NCBI RefSeq assembly: GCF_019597925.1 | Contig: NZ_CP080442.1 | Location: 3,859,501-3,923,500, forward strand | DNA from: [Clostridium] scindens | GTDB lineage: Bacteria > Bacillota > Clostridia > Lachnospirales > Lachnospiraceae | Direction of reading: 5' to 3' | DNA length: 64,000 nt | In this document: one piece after another, positions 40,729-50,400 of the stretch | How positions within the stretch are numbered: the stretch's first letter is position 1 | How the letters are laid out: each line of letters starts with the position of its first letter | Translations under genes and position numbers: made by a program | The notes under the pieces: model-generated | Databases searched by the model: none | Told to the model about the DNA's origin: nothing | What the model saw: only the letters and a program-made list of their open reading frames with translations

Positions 40729-41331
40729 TTATTTCCCAGTTCTCTTTGTGAGAATCATCCCGCTTCTTAACAGAATCGGACGTAGCGCATTGTACAGGCA
40801 TGCTACCAGAACCGTAGAGATCACGGCATTCACAAAAGTAGCTGCTGTACTCCACTTTGCCAGCACTTCCGCCATTTTCTGAGGCTGACCCAGTATATAC
40901 ATTTTATAGAAATATCCTACGATCGGATCAGCCACCACATTAAATCCTAATCCTGCAACAGCGGCAATCACGCTCCACTTAAATACATATTTCTTATCGC
41001 TGCTATCATTGATACGCGCGATTCTGTGCGCTACCAGTCCTACGATCAGGCCAATGCACATCTTTAATAGGAATGTCTTTGGCGCCCCTGTTATATAGAT
41101 GGGGTCCATGAGATCCGCAACGCCCATGCCTATGGCACCCGCAAGCCCTCCATAAGCCCCGCCTAAAAGTAATGCAGCCAGCACGCAGAATGCGTTTCCT
41201 ATATGAATGGATGTGGCATCTCCACCGGGCATAGGGATCTTGATCTGCAGATATGTAAATGACACGTAGCAAAGCGCTGCCAAAATCGCTGTCTGCGCAA
41301 GTTTTATTACCGTCTGATTCTTTTGTTCCAT
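40729..41331 (-). CDS. ECF transporter substrate-binding S component
   Basis: An integral membrane protein of 200 residues with six hydrophobic segments. The N-terminal AILAALCYVSFTYLQIKIPMPGG and the glycine/alanine-rich AALLLGGAYGGLAGAIGMGVADL match vitamin-binding S subunits of energy-coupling factor importers, which share a common ATPase/T module encoded elsewhere. The ligand is not evident from sequence. Upstream motifs resemble PdxR (MocR/GntR) boxes, which would point to vitamin B6, but only as inference. AAGGAAG precedes the ATG. Confidence 0.85.
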   Translation of the reverse strand: MEQKNQTVIKLAQTAILAALCYVSFTYLQIKIPMPGGDATSIHIGNAFCVLAALLLGGAYGGLAGAIGMGVADLMDPIYITGAPKTFLLKMCIGLIVGLVAHRIARINDSSDKKYVFKWSVIAAVAGLGFNVVADPIVGYFYKMYILGQPQKMAEVLAKWSTAATFVNAVISTVLVACLYNALRPILLRSGMILTKRTGK

Positions 41332-41375
41332 AATGATGACTTCCTTTCTCTTATAACTGCACCCATACTATCACC

Positions 41376-41426
41376 AAAGTGGTCATGTAGAAATGTCCAG
41401 TTATTTAGTTTTTAACCAGTCCAGTT
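41376..41426 (-). promoter_or_regulatory. Repeated AACTGGAC / AAAGTGGTCA motifs upstream of the S component
   Basis: On the minus strand AACTGGAC occurs twice (41419-41426 and 41395-41402), 24 bases apart. On the plus strand AAAGTGGTCA lies at 41376-41385. The words resemble the AAAGTGGWCTA half-site recognised by MocR-type PdxR regulators. The similarity is partial, and no regulator gene is nearby. Confidence 0.4.
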
Positions 41427-41557
41427 GTTTCCATAATATAAATTTTAAGATAATGCTTGATTTTTACGAATCAAGGGTATAATATACACATATAGATAAT
41501 GTAGTTTTAAAAACTACATGTTGCATTTTTTATTCTTATCATCTAGGAGGCGGTATT

Positions 41558-42220
41558 ATGGCACAGATTATCAAAAAACACATCAAAGACCCTGGAAGCG
41601 CAATCACACATTTTATCGGAATGCTGATGGCAATATTCGCAGCAGTCCCATTATTGATAAAGGCGGCTCATGAGCCCAGCAGGATATACATCATATCCAT
41701 TACGGTGTATGCGATAAGCCTGATATTATTATATGCGGCCAGCACGACTTACCATACATTTGACAGATCCGAGCGAATCAACACAATCCTTAAGAAGATT
41801 GATCATATGATGATCAGCGTGCTGATCGCAGGCAGCTATACTCCTATCTGCCTGCTGGTTCTCAAGGGCAGGACGGGAATTATCCTGCTTAGCATTGTAT
41901 GGGGAATTGCAGTGATTGAGATGCTGATCAAGGCATTCTGGGTATTCTGCCCGAAATGGGTTTCCTCCGTACTGTATATCGGGATGGGCTGGACCTGCGT
42001 GCTTGCATTCACCCAGATACTTAACGCCTTATCGCCGGCAGCCTTTGGATGGCTTCTGGCTGGCGGAATCATCTATACTGTAGGCGGTATTATCTACGCG
42101 TTAAAACTTCCATTCTTCAACACCAGGCACAAGAATTTTGGAAGCCATGAGATTTTCCACCTGTTCGTAATGGGCGGAAGCGCATGCCACTTCATCTTAA
42201 TGTATGCATTCATACTGTAG
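41558..42220 (+). CDS. Hemolysin III / PAQR family membrane protein
   Basis: A seven-helix membrane protein of 220 residues. Conserved putative metal ligands are seen in the opening SAITHFIG, in STTYHTFDRSERIN, in KIDHMMISVLIAGSYTPI and in HEIFHLFVMGGSACHFI. The family (YqfA/HlyIII) is related to PAQR receptors and ceramidase-like hydrolases; its bacterial role is unclear and the haemolysin name is historical. AGGAGG precedes the ATG. A TATAAT at 41478-41483 is the likely -10, with a poor -35. Confidence 0.9.
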   Translation: MAQIIKKHIKDPGSAITHFIGMLMAIFAAVPLLIKAAHEPSRIYIISITVYAISLILLYAASTTYHTFDRSERINTILKKIDHMMISVLIAGSYTPICLLVLKGRTGIILLSIVWGIAVIEMLIKAFWVFCPKWVSSVLYIGMGWTCVLAFTQILNALSPAAFGWLLAGGIIYTVGGIIYALKLPFFNTRHKNFGSHEIFHLFVMGGSACHFILMYAFIL

Positions 42221-42224
42221 ATTT

Positions 42225-42268
42225 AAAGGGGACGAATCGGGCTTTAATGCCCTACTTCGTCCCCTTTT
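42225..42268. terminator. Bidirectional terminator between HlyIII and GIY-YIG genes
   Basis: AAAGGGGACGAA (42225-42236) pairs with TTCGTCCCCTTT (42256-42267), with an inner GGGC/GCCC pairing. The GIY-YIG stop codon lies inside the 3' arm. Confidence 0.88.
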
Positions 42269-42515
42269 CTGCGCGGCCGCTTCTTAACAATTCTTCTTTT
42301 GCCCTGCGGGTCATATGCTTGATGGCATATTCCCGTTTCATCGCTTCTTCCTTCGTCTCGTATTTCTCATAGTAGATGAGTTCAACCGGACGCCTGGATT
42401 TAGTATATTTGGCGCCTTTTCCGTCATTATGCGCCTTAATCCTTTTGTCTATATCATTCGTCCATCCTGTGTACAGGCTGTTATCCCTGCATTTAAGTAT
42501 ATATGTATAGTTCAT
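42252..42515 (-). CDS. GIY-YIG nuclease family protein (YazA/YhbQ-like)
   Basis: A small protein of about 87 residues consisting of one GIY-YIG domain. The motif appears as YTYILKC...SLYTGWTNDIDKRIKAHN, with the conserved Arg and the later Glu in KREYAIKHMTRRAKEELL. Its function in bacteria is uncertain. In Bacillus the homologue yazA lies beside yabB and yabC, whereas here it is separated from them by 35 kb. ATG 42515 is preceded by GGGAG. Confidence 0.9.
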   Translation of the reverse strand: MNYTYILKCRDNSLYTGWTNDIDKRIKAHNDGKGAKYTKSRRPVELIYYEKYETKEEAMKREYAIKHMTRRAKEELLRSGRAEKGTK

Positions 42516-42616
42516 GTATCCGTCTCCCTTTAGACCCATTTACACCTTTATTATAGAAAGATGTCCCGCAGATGTCAAATAAGGACGCGACACTTCTAAT
42601 GTCACGCCCCCATCTG

Positions 42617-43369
42617 CTATTCTTCCATATATTCTACTGGGTTCACTGGCTGTCCGTCTTTACGCATCTCAAAATATACGTTGCAGCCCTCTACGCTGTA
42701 GTATTTGGTCGGCTGGCTTACATAGCCCAGAACTGTCTTAGCTTCTACATAGTCGCCGACTTTCACTGGTACTTCCTTTAACTGTCCATAGAACAGTTCA
42801 TATCCATTACCGATATCAATATTAACGGTTGTCCCTGTCTCTGCGGTTACATCGATGGATTTAACGATTCCGGTTGTTGCTGAGATTACCTGATCCCCCT
42901 CAGCACCGGAGATGATTACCGCCGGGTTGTACTTGTACTGGTCCAGAGTTGAGAAATATACGGTCTTGTCCATACTGTAGTTCAAAAGTATGGTGCCGTT
43001 CACTGGCCATAATAACTTGCTGTCTTCATTAAAACTTACGGATGTGCCGCCACCGGCTGTCGCCTGTGTTCCTGCGCTGCCGTTATCTGTCTCATCTGTG
43101 CCGGTTCCTTCATCCGCCGTATTCTCCTGCGTATCTGTATCTGCCTGATTGCTGATTACCAGGTTGTTGGCCTCTTCTGAAGGCTCCTTTGTTTTTTTCT
43201 CTTTTGTGTCATTGGTTTCTTCCGCCCGTGCAAGTTCTTCTTTTCGCTGCGTCTCTTTGTAATCATTGAATGTATATGTTCCAACTATTGCAATTGCTGC
43301 CACAAAGCACAATACTGCCGCGACGGTAGCACCTCTCTTTTTTCGTGAAGGTCTTTGCCTCTTATTCAT
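42617..43369 (-). CDS. spoIIQ: SpoIIQ-like protein with LytM (M23) domain lacking zinc ligands
   Basis: A single-pass membrane protein of 250 residues. The membrane helix is at about 14-34 (ATVAAVLCFVAAIAIVGTY), followed by an acidic Thr/Asp/Glu-rich linker and a C-terminal LytM fold (VISATTGIVKSIDV, IDIGNGYELFYGQLKEVPVKVGDYVEAKTVLGYV, split by position). Where active M23 enzymes have HxxxD and HxH, this one has NPAVI and CNVYFEM. No histidine is present in the domain, so it should not be a peptidase. The gene follows spoIID in the same direction, the clostridial order, which supports SpoIIQ: the forespore half of the channel with SpoIIIAH. Confidence 0.82.
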   Translation of the reverse strand: MNKRQRPSRKKRGATVAAVLCFVAAIAIVGTYTFNDYKETQRKEELARAEETNDTKEKKTKEPSEEANNLVISNQADTDTQENTADEGTGTDETDNGSAGTQATAGGGTSVSFNEDSKLLWPVNGTILLNYSMDKTVYFSTLDQYKYNPAVIISGAEGDQVISATTGIVKSIDVTAETGTTVNIDIGNGYELFYGQLKEVPVKVGDYVEAKTVLGYVSQPTKYYSVEGCNVYFEMRKDGQPVNPVEYMEE

Positions 43370-43413
43370 CTTATCACCACCTCTGACTATATTTTTGCCA
43401 GATAGTGATGGAC

Positions 43414-44298
43414 TTATTCTGTGTCCAGCAATATTTCTGCTACTTCTTTGATTTCCGTCCCCGCAAAGAAAAATTGCAGTATTTCTTCATAAGTCTTTCC
43501 TTTTTTAGACATTTTATTGGCTGTATTCTGACTCATTCCCAGGCCGTGCCCGATTCCCCGCGTAGTAATCCTCATTTTCCCATTATATCGCTGTAGCGTA
43601 AAACAGCTGGATGCAAGATTATAGGTATTGCGGAATTCCTCTCCGCTCACATTTTCCTGCCCCACCCGTACATTTATAACGTATCCGGCGGTATCCAGCG
43701 CCGTTATCTCCGCGTCCATATCATCCACCGTCACCGTCTGTATCTGTTTCGTATTCTCGATATCAAGCGGGCAGTCCACAATCTTAAGATACGGATAATC
43801 CCCATTTCCAAGGACTTCGGCTCCATCCCTGGTACATCCATTGCTTAGGCGGAAAAAGGGCGTCAATGCCAGATCTTCCCCATAGAGCAGCACCTGTCCT
43901 TCCGTCTCGCTCCAGGCATCCTCCAATTTGCGGTAGTATTTGGAATATTTCCCTCCCCATGCGTCCTCCATCTGCTTCTGCGTCCAGAATTCGCCTTCCA
44001 GAACCGTATTGCTTCCCGACTCTTTGATTTTTTTGTAGACGTCTGTACGAACCAGAACTGACTGTGCCTTCAGCGCTTCCTTATCATAAGATGCGGGAAT
44101 TTCTTTGGCCAGGATGCCGATGCAGTATTCTTCTATTGGCATCTTAACCTCTTTTTTCCCGGACTTTACCTTTATATAAGTACTGTCCACATGTGAATAA
44201 GTAGTAATGCTTGGCCCATTTAAAAACACGGTGACCACATATGGCAACAGTACGATGATGATAATATAGCATCCTAGTTTCTTTAATTTCTGCCGCAT
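43414..44298 (-). CDS. spoIID: Stage II sporulation protein D (peptidoglycan lytic transglycosylase)
   Basis: A membrane-anchored enzyme of about 294 residues that works in the engulfment DMP machine with SpoIIM and SpoIIP. The N-terminal helix is LGCYIIIIVLLPYVVTVFL. The SpoIID domain shows MPIEEYCIGILAKEIPASYDKEALKAQSVLVRT in two parts, with the catalytic Glu in AKEIPAS, then FRLSNGCTRDGAEV and RGIGHGLGMSQNTANKM. ATG 44298 directly follows the T-run of a terminator hairpin whose 3' arm carries the GGGAGGG ribosome site. A sigma-E-like promoter lies inside that hairpin. Confidence 0.95.
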   Translation of the reverse strand: MRQKLKKLGCYIIIIVLLPYVVTVFLNGPSITTYSHVDSTYIKVKSGKKEVKMPIEEYCIGILAKEIPASYDKEALKAQSVLVRTDVYKKIKESGSNTVLEGEFWTQKQMEDAWGGKYSKYYRKLEDAWSETEGQVLLYGEDLALTPFFRLSNGCTRDGAEVLGNGDYPYLKIVDCPLDIENTKQIQTVTVDDMDAEITALDTAGYVINVRVGQENVSGEEFRNTYNLASSCFTLQRYNGKMRITTRGIGHGLGMSQNTANKMSKKGKTYEEILQFFFAGTEIKEVAEILLDTE

Positions 44299-44346
44299 AA
44301 AAAACACCCTCCCATACACTGTATGGAAGGGTGTCCTTTTTTATTC
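44299..44346 (-). promoter_or_regulatory. Terminator hairpin containing spoIID Shine-Dalgarno and a sigma-E-like promoter
   Basis: On the minus strand, ACACCCTTCCATAC (44321-44334) pairs with GTATGGGAGGGTGT (44304-44317, one G-U). TTTTTT and ATG follow. GGGAGGG is the spoIID ribosome site. CATACAGT (44318-44325) resembles the sigma-E -10 (CATACAMT). GAATAAA (44340-44346), 14 bases upstream, resembles its -35 (KMATATT, 5 of 7). Transcription from it would begin within the 3' arm, leaving the ribosome site unpaired. Confidence 0.7.
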
Positions 44347-44961
44347 CTCGCGATTACGGATAATGAAAAAGTAGATGGAAGTGTACAGCGGCACGAAGAC
44401 TCCTGCAACCGCATGCACTAATGCGTAGTTTTTGTCTGTATATCTTTCGAAGATCTGACGATTGACCAGAACCAGAAGCGTCTTGACCAAAGCGCCTACC
44501 AGCATCGAAATTATACCGATAAGCGCAATCCCCGCCATCAGCATGCCTATTCCTGTGCCGGAAAACATGTTGGCTAATGCCGATCCCGGGTCATGGTATC
44601 CGATGGAACTATAGTTCACGCCCATCCTGGCCATGCTTATGGCGACGCCTCCCCAGATCAGCCCTCCAAAGATTCCTGTCACAAAGTTGCTGACGATTGG
44701 GATTACCAGTATCCAGATGCCCGGATTGCGGATCTCCTTCTTTTTAAAGTACAAAGTGCCGCATAATTCTCCCTGGAAATAGGTTCTTGCGTATGGTATG
44801 AACGCAAGCCATGGATAATTCATTCCACGCCGTTTTCCAAGAGTATACATCCCAATTCCACGCAGCAGGTAGCTGGCAATGCAGCCGATCGCCAATATTC
44901 CCAGAATAACTAAATACGATAATAAAACTGTCACTGCCATATCTCCTGCAAAACGCTCCAT
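44341..44961 (-). CDS. Polytopic membrane protein of unknown function
   Basis: I do not recognise this protein of 206 residues. It has five or six hydrophobic helices (LLSYLVILGILAIGCIASYLL near the start, ILVIPIVSNFVTGIFGGLIW, MLMAGIALIGIISMLVGALV, and a last one near the C-terminus). The loop GKRRGMNYPWLAFIPYARTYFQGELCG resembles small Lachnospiraceae membrane proteins of the kind that begin with a zinc ribbon, but no ribbon is present. It starts two bases after the glgP stop-side boundary region and ends at the spoIID hairpin. Confidence 0.7.
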   Translation of the reverse strand: MERFAGDMAVTVLLSYLVILGILAIGCIASYLLRGIGMYTLGKRRGMNYPWLAFIPYARTYFQGELCGTLYFKKKEIRNPGIWILVIPIVSNFVTGIFGGLIWGGVAISMARMGVNYSSIGYHDPGSALANMFSGTGIGMLMAGIALIGIISMLVGALVKTLLVLVNRQIFERYTDKNYALVHAVAGVFVPLYTSIYFFIIRNREE

Positions 44962-44963
44962 TT

Positions 44964-47426
44964 TTATACCTCCACTGTAATCTTATCCAGATGCCAGATG
45001 TCATCAACATATTCCTGAATGGTCCGGTCAGAGGAGAATTTGCCACAGCATGCCGTATTCAAAAGGGCCATTTTTGCCCATCTGTCTTTATCCCGGTATG
45101 CTTCCTCTACCTTCTGCTGTGCCTGTGCATATGCCCTGAAATCCTTAAGTATAAAATACATATCTGCCCGGCTGCTGCTCTTCGTATTCAGAAGAGAATT
45201 GTACAGGTCACGGTATAACTCCGTGTTGCCATGAGCATAAGTTCCGTCAACCAGCTGATTTACGACACGGCGGATATCCGGATCATTGTTGTAGATATCC
45301 ATCGGATTATAGCCGCCGTTCTGCTCAAAACCAATCACTTCATCCGAACTTAAGCCAAAGATAAACGCATTGTCTATTCCAACTTCCTCGACAATCTCTA
45401 CATTGGCTCCATCCATCGTTCCAATAGTAGGAGCGCCGTTGAGCATGAACTTCATGTTGCCTGTACCGGACGCTTCCTTAGAAGCAGTGGATATCTGCTC
45501 GCTTACATCTGCTGCAGCAAAGATCAGTTCCGCGTTGGATACGCGGTAATCTTCAATAAACACCACCTTAAGCTTTCCATTGATGCTGCGGTCATTATTC
45601 ACTACATCCGCAACAGAGTTGATCAGCTTGATGATCTGTTTGGCGCGGATATATCCTGCGGATGCCTTTGCCCCGAAGATAAATGTTCTTGGATAGAAAC
45701 TCTTCTCCGGATGCTCTTTCATCTGGTTATACAGATACATCACATGCAGGATGTTCAGCAGCTGGCGCTTATACTCATGAAGTCTTTTCACCTGTACATC
45801 AAAGATGGATCTTGGATCCACTTCAATTCCATTGTGCTCCAGTATGTATTCTGCCAGGCGTTCCTTGTTCTTATACTTGATGCTCATGAATTCCTTAAGC
45901 GCTTCTTCGTCATCTGCCCATCTTTTCAGGCCGGACATTAAGGACAGATCGGTAATCCAGTCCTTGGTGCCAAGCTTGTCGGTTACCCAGTCTGCCAGCA
46001 GAGGGTTTCCATGCATAAGGAAACGTCTCTGGGTAATGCCATTGGTCTTATTGTTGAACTTCTCCGGCATCATCTGGTAGAAATCCTTCAGTTCCTGGTT
46101 CTTTAATATCTCCGTGTGCAGGCGTGCAACGCCGTTGACCGAATATCCTGCGACGATGGCAAGATGTGCCATCTTAACCTGGCCGTCCATAAGGATTGCC
46201 ATACGTTTTACCTTGCCTTCGTCTCCCGGATAAGTCTTTCGGATCTGCTCTACAAACCGGCGGTCAATCTCCTGGATAATCTGATAGATACGCGGAAGCA
46301 GCCTTGAGAACAGGTCGATTGGCCATTTTTCAAGCGCTTCTGCCATGATGGTGTGGTTGGTATATGCGCAGGTCTTTGTGGTAATATCCCATGCCTCATT
46401 CCATCCAAGTCCTTCCTCATCCAGAAGAATACGCATCAGTTCTGCTACAGCCACCGTTGGATGGGTATCATTCATCTGGAAGGTGACTTTTTCATAAAGT
46501 TTTGTAATATCATCATGCTTCTTCTTATATTTCACAATTGCTGCCTGAATGCTGGCAGATATGAAGAAATACTGCTGCTTCAGCCTTAACTCTTTGCCTG
46601 CGTAATGATTGTCGTTCGGATACAGGACCTCCACAATATTCTTGGCAAGATTCTGCTGCTCTACCGCCTTGTGATAGTCGCCTCTGTCAAAAGAATCCAG
46701 CTGGAAGTCCACGATCGGCTCCGCATCCCAGATACGAAGGGTATTTACCACATGGTTATTGTATCCCACGATCGGGTAGTCGTACGGTATGGCCAGTACA
46801 GACTCATAATTCTCCTGAACGAAATGGGTTCTGCCTTCTTCGTCATACTCTACCCGGATATTTCCGCCAAAGCGCACTTCCTTTGCGTATTCGGGCCTGC
46901 GAAGTTCAAAGGGATTGCCATCCTTGAGCCAGTTATCCGGCTTCTCCACCTGGTATCCATCTTCAATCTTCTGCTTAAACATTCCGTAATGATAACGTAT
47001 GCCACAGCCATATGCCGCATAGCCAAGGGTTGCCAGCGAATCCAGGAAGCAGGCCGCCAGACGGCCAAGGCCGCCGTTTCCAAGAGCCGGATCCGGCTCC
47101 TCGTCCTCGATGGCATTTAGGTCTATTCCCATCTCGTCCAATGCTTCCTTTACTTCCGTGTAAGCCGTCATGTTAATCAGGTTATTGCCAAGCGCTCTTC
47201 CCATCAGGAATTCCATGGACATATAGTAGACCATCTTCGGATCGTCTTCATCATACTTCTTCTGGGTGGCAAGCCAGTCATCTATAATGACTTCTTTTAC
47301 CGCATAGGAAACCGCCTGGAACAGCTGCTGAGGAGTGGCCTCATCGACCGTCCTGCGAAACAGCGTCTTTACATTATTCGTAACTTCTTTTTTAAATGCT
47401 TCCTTTTCAAATCTCGGATTATACAT
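44964..47426 (-). CDS. glgP: Glycogen/starch/alpha-glucan phosphorylase
   Basis: A GT35 enzyme of about 820 residues that phosphorolyses alpha-1,4-glucans to glucose 1-phosphate. Landmarks are YYMSMEFLMGRALGNNLINM near the start, DPALGNGGLGRLAACFLDSLA, the RRFLMHGNPLLADWV region, the active site VKRLHEYKRQLLNILHVMYLY split as VKRLHEYKRQLLN, and the PLP-binding EASGTGNMKFMLNGA. AAGGG lies eight bases before ATG 47426; ATG 47432 is also possible. The gene lies 35 bases downstream of ileS on the same strand. Confidence 0.96.
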   Translation of the reverse strand: MYNPRFEKEAFKKEVTNNVKTLFRRTVDEATPQQLFQAVSYAVKEVIIDDWLATQKKYDEDDPKMVYYMSMEFLMGRALGNNLINMTAYTEVKEALDEMGIDLNAIEDEEPDPALGNGGLGRLAACFLDSLATLGYAAYGCGIRYHYGMFKQKIEDGYQVEKPDNWLKDGNPFELRRPEYAKEVRFGGNIRVEYDEEGRTHFVQENYESVLAIPYDYPIVGYNNHVVNTLRIWDAEPIVDFQLDSFDRGDYHKAVEQQNLAKNIVEVLYPNDNHYAGKELRLKQQYFFISASIQAAIVKYKKKHDDITKLYEKVTFQMNDTHPTVAVAELMRILLDEEGLGWNEAWDITTKTCAYTNHTIMAEALEKWPIDLFSRLLPRIYQIIQEIDRRFVEQIRKTYPGDEGKVKRMAILMDGQVKMAHLAIVAGYSVNGVARLHTEILKNQELKDFYQMMPEKFNNKTNGITQRRFLMHGNPLLADWVTDKLGTKDWITDLSLMSGLKRWADDEEALKEFMSIKYKNKERLAEYILEHNGIEVDPRSIFDVQVKRLHEYKRQLLNILHVMYLYNQMKEHPEKSFYPRTFIFGAKASAGYIRAKQIIKLINSVADVVNNDRSINGKLKVVFIEDYRVSNAELIFAAADVSEQISTASKEASGTGNMKFMLNGAPTIGTMDGANVEIVEEVGIDNAFIFGLSSDEVIGFEQNGGYNPMDIYNNDPDIRRVVNQLVDGTYAHGNTELYRDLYNSLLNTKSSSRADMYFILKDFRAYAQAQQKVEEAYRDKDRWAKMALLNTACCGKFSSDRTIQEYVDDIWHLDKITVEV

Positions 47427-47461
47427 ATTCATTTCCCTTCTCTTTCTAAGCCTGAGCATTC

Positions 47462-50400
47462 TTATTTCTTCTCTACTCCAAGGGTTACGTTCTCGCCATT
47501 GATCTTCCAATCCTTTACATATCCCTGCGGCGTTTCTTTCGTTACCTTGAGCGCGAGCGTCTCATCCCCAATCGTAGCGGCATTTTCTGCAAATATCTTC
47601 TCGGCTTTCTCTGTTCCTTCGTAAGAGATCTCGATCTTATCCATGACCTCGAATCCTGCCTCTTTACGCATAGTCTGAACCTTGCTGATGATCTCGCGGA
47701 CGAATCCTTCTTCCAGAAGCTCATCTGACAGATTTGTATCCAGAACAACGGTAATGCCATTATCATTCTCTGATACATAGCCTTCCATCTGAGCCGTCTC
47801 GATCAGCAAATCTTCTCTAAACAGTGTGACTTCCTGCCCATTAATATCCAGTTTCAGAGCATCCGCAGAATTCAATTCATCCATGGCAGCGTTGCCGTCG
47901 ATCGAACTTAAGGCGGCTTTGATGCCTCCTAACATTTTACCATATTTTGGACCCACTGTCTTTAACTGCGGCTTGAAAGAATAAGAAGTAAAATCGCGTA
48001 CTTCTTGTGTAAATGTCATAGCCTTTACATTCAACTCGTCTTGTACGATCTCCTGGTAGAATGCCGGTAGATCAAAATCGGCCTTTACATACATCTGCCC
48101 GATCGGCTGACGGTTCTTAATGTTCGCCGTATTCCTGCATGCGCGGCCCATCACGACCAGTTTCAGCACCCGTTCCATATTGGACTCCAGATCTTTATCA
48201 ATATAGGAGTCGTCTGCGGTCGGGAAGTCGCACAGGTGGATGCTTTCCGGCGCGCTCTGGTTGATGCTTCTTACCAGATTCTGATAAATGTCTTCTGTCA
48301 TAAATGGAATCATCGGCGCAGCCACCTTGCATACTTCTACCAACGCGGTATAAAGCGTCATGTAGGCATTGATCTTATCCTGCTCCATTCCCTTTGCCCA
48401 GAAGCGTTCGCGGCTTCTTCTTACATACCAGTTGCTCATATCGTCCACGAAGTCCTGCAATGCTCTTGCTGCCTCCGGAATCCTGTAGTTTCCAAGATTG
48501 TCATCTACTTCTTTAATTAATGTATTCAGTTTGGACAGCAGCCATTTGTCCATTACCGATAATTTATCGTAATCGAGCGAATATTTTGTCGCGTCGAATC
48601 CATCAATATTGGCATACAGCACAAAGAATGCATACGTATTCCATAAAGTTCCCATGAACTTACGCTGTCCTTCCGTAACTGCTTTTCCGTGGAAACGGTT
48701 TGGCAGCCAAGGCGCGCTGTTGACATAGAAATACCAGCGGATCGCGTCGGCTCCGTATTTATCCAGAGCGTCGAAAGGATCCACCGCGTTTCCTTTGGAT
48801 TTGCTCATCTTCTGCCCATTCTCATCCTGCACGTGGCCGAGGACGATCACGTTCTTGTACGGCGCTTTATTAAATATCAATGTAGAGATTGCCAGCAGGG
48901 AGTAAAACCATCCACGGGTCTGGTCCACAGCCTCGGATATAAAGTCAGCCGGAAACTGCTTCTCGAACAGTTCCTTATTTTCAAATGGGTAGTGGTGCTG
49001 TGCAAATGGCATGGAGCCAGAGTCAAACCAGCAGTCGATCACCTCCGGGACACGGTGCATCTCTTTGCCGCAGATCGGGCATTTAATAGTAACAGCATCA
49101 ATGTATGGGCGGTGAAGCTCGATATCTTCCGGGCAGTTATCAGACATTTCCTTCAATTCCGCGATGCTTCCGATGGAATGCTGGTGACCGCACTCGCACT
49201 CCCAGATATTCAGCGGAGTTCCCCAATAACGGTTCCGGCTGATGCCCCAATCCTGGACATTTTCAAGCCAGTCCCCAAAACGCTTCTTTCCAATACTCTC
49301 CGGGATCCAGTTGATCGTATTATTGTTTGCGATCAGATCATCCTTTACCTCCGTCATCTTGATGAACCAAGATTCCCTCGCATAGTAAAGCAGAGGCGTA
49401 TCACATCTCCAGCAGTGTGGATAGCTATGCTCGAACTTAGGCGCGTCAAACAGAAGGCCTCTTGCATCCAGATCTTTTAGAATCTCCGGATCTGCATCCT
49501 TTACGAATACTCCTGCACATGGAGCGTCCTCTGTCATGCGCCCTTTCTCGTCTACCAGCTGAACGAAAGGCATGTCATACTTGCGTCCTACCTTTGCATC
49601 GTCCTCACCGAATGCCGGCGCGATATGGACAACGCCTGTACCGTCCGTCAATGTTACATAGGAGTCGCAGGTAATAAAGAAGGCTTTCTTATTCTGCCTT
49701 GCAGCGCAGTCTGCCGCGCATTGGTACAGAGGATCATATTCTTTGTATTCCAGATCCTGTCCCTTATATGTCTCAAGAATCTCGTAAGCTGGCTTTCCTT
49801 CTTCCGCCAGTTTGCCAAGGACCGTATCAAGAAGCGCGACTGCCATGTAGTATACGTATCCATCTGCTGCCTTCACCTTTGCATAGTCTTCCTGCGGATT
49901 TACGCAAAGGCCGATATTGGATGGCAATGTCCAAGGCGTGGTAGTCCATGCAAGGAAATACGCGTCTTCGCCTACCACCTTGAAGCGAACGATCGCAGAG
50001 CGCTCCTTCACGTCTTTATAGCCCTGGGCTACTTCCTGTGCGGAAAGCGGAGTTCCGCAGCGCGGGCAGTAAGGCACGATCTTAAAGCCCTTGTAAAGCA
50101 GGCCCTTATCCCAGATCTGTTTAAGTGCCCACCACTCGGACTCAATAAAGTCATTATGATAGGTCACATATGGGTTTTCCATATCAGCCCAGAACCCTAC
50201 CGTTCCGGAGAAATCTTCCCACATGCCCTTGTACTTCCATACGCTTTCCTTACATTTGTCTATAAACGGCTCCAGGCCATATTCTTCAATCTGGTCTTTT
50301 CCATCCAGGCCCAGCGCTTTTTCTACTTCCAGTTCTACCGGCAGCCCATGGGTATCCCATCCTGCCTTACGCGGTACCTCGTATCCCTTCATCGTGCGGT

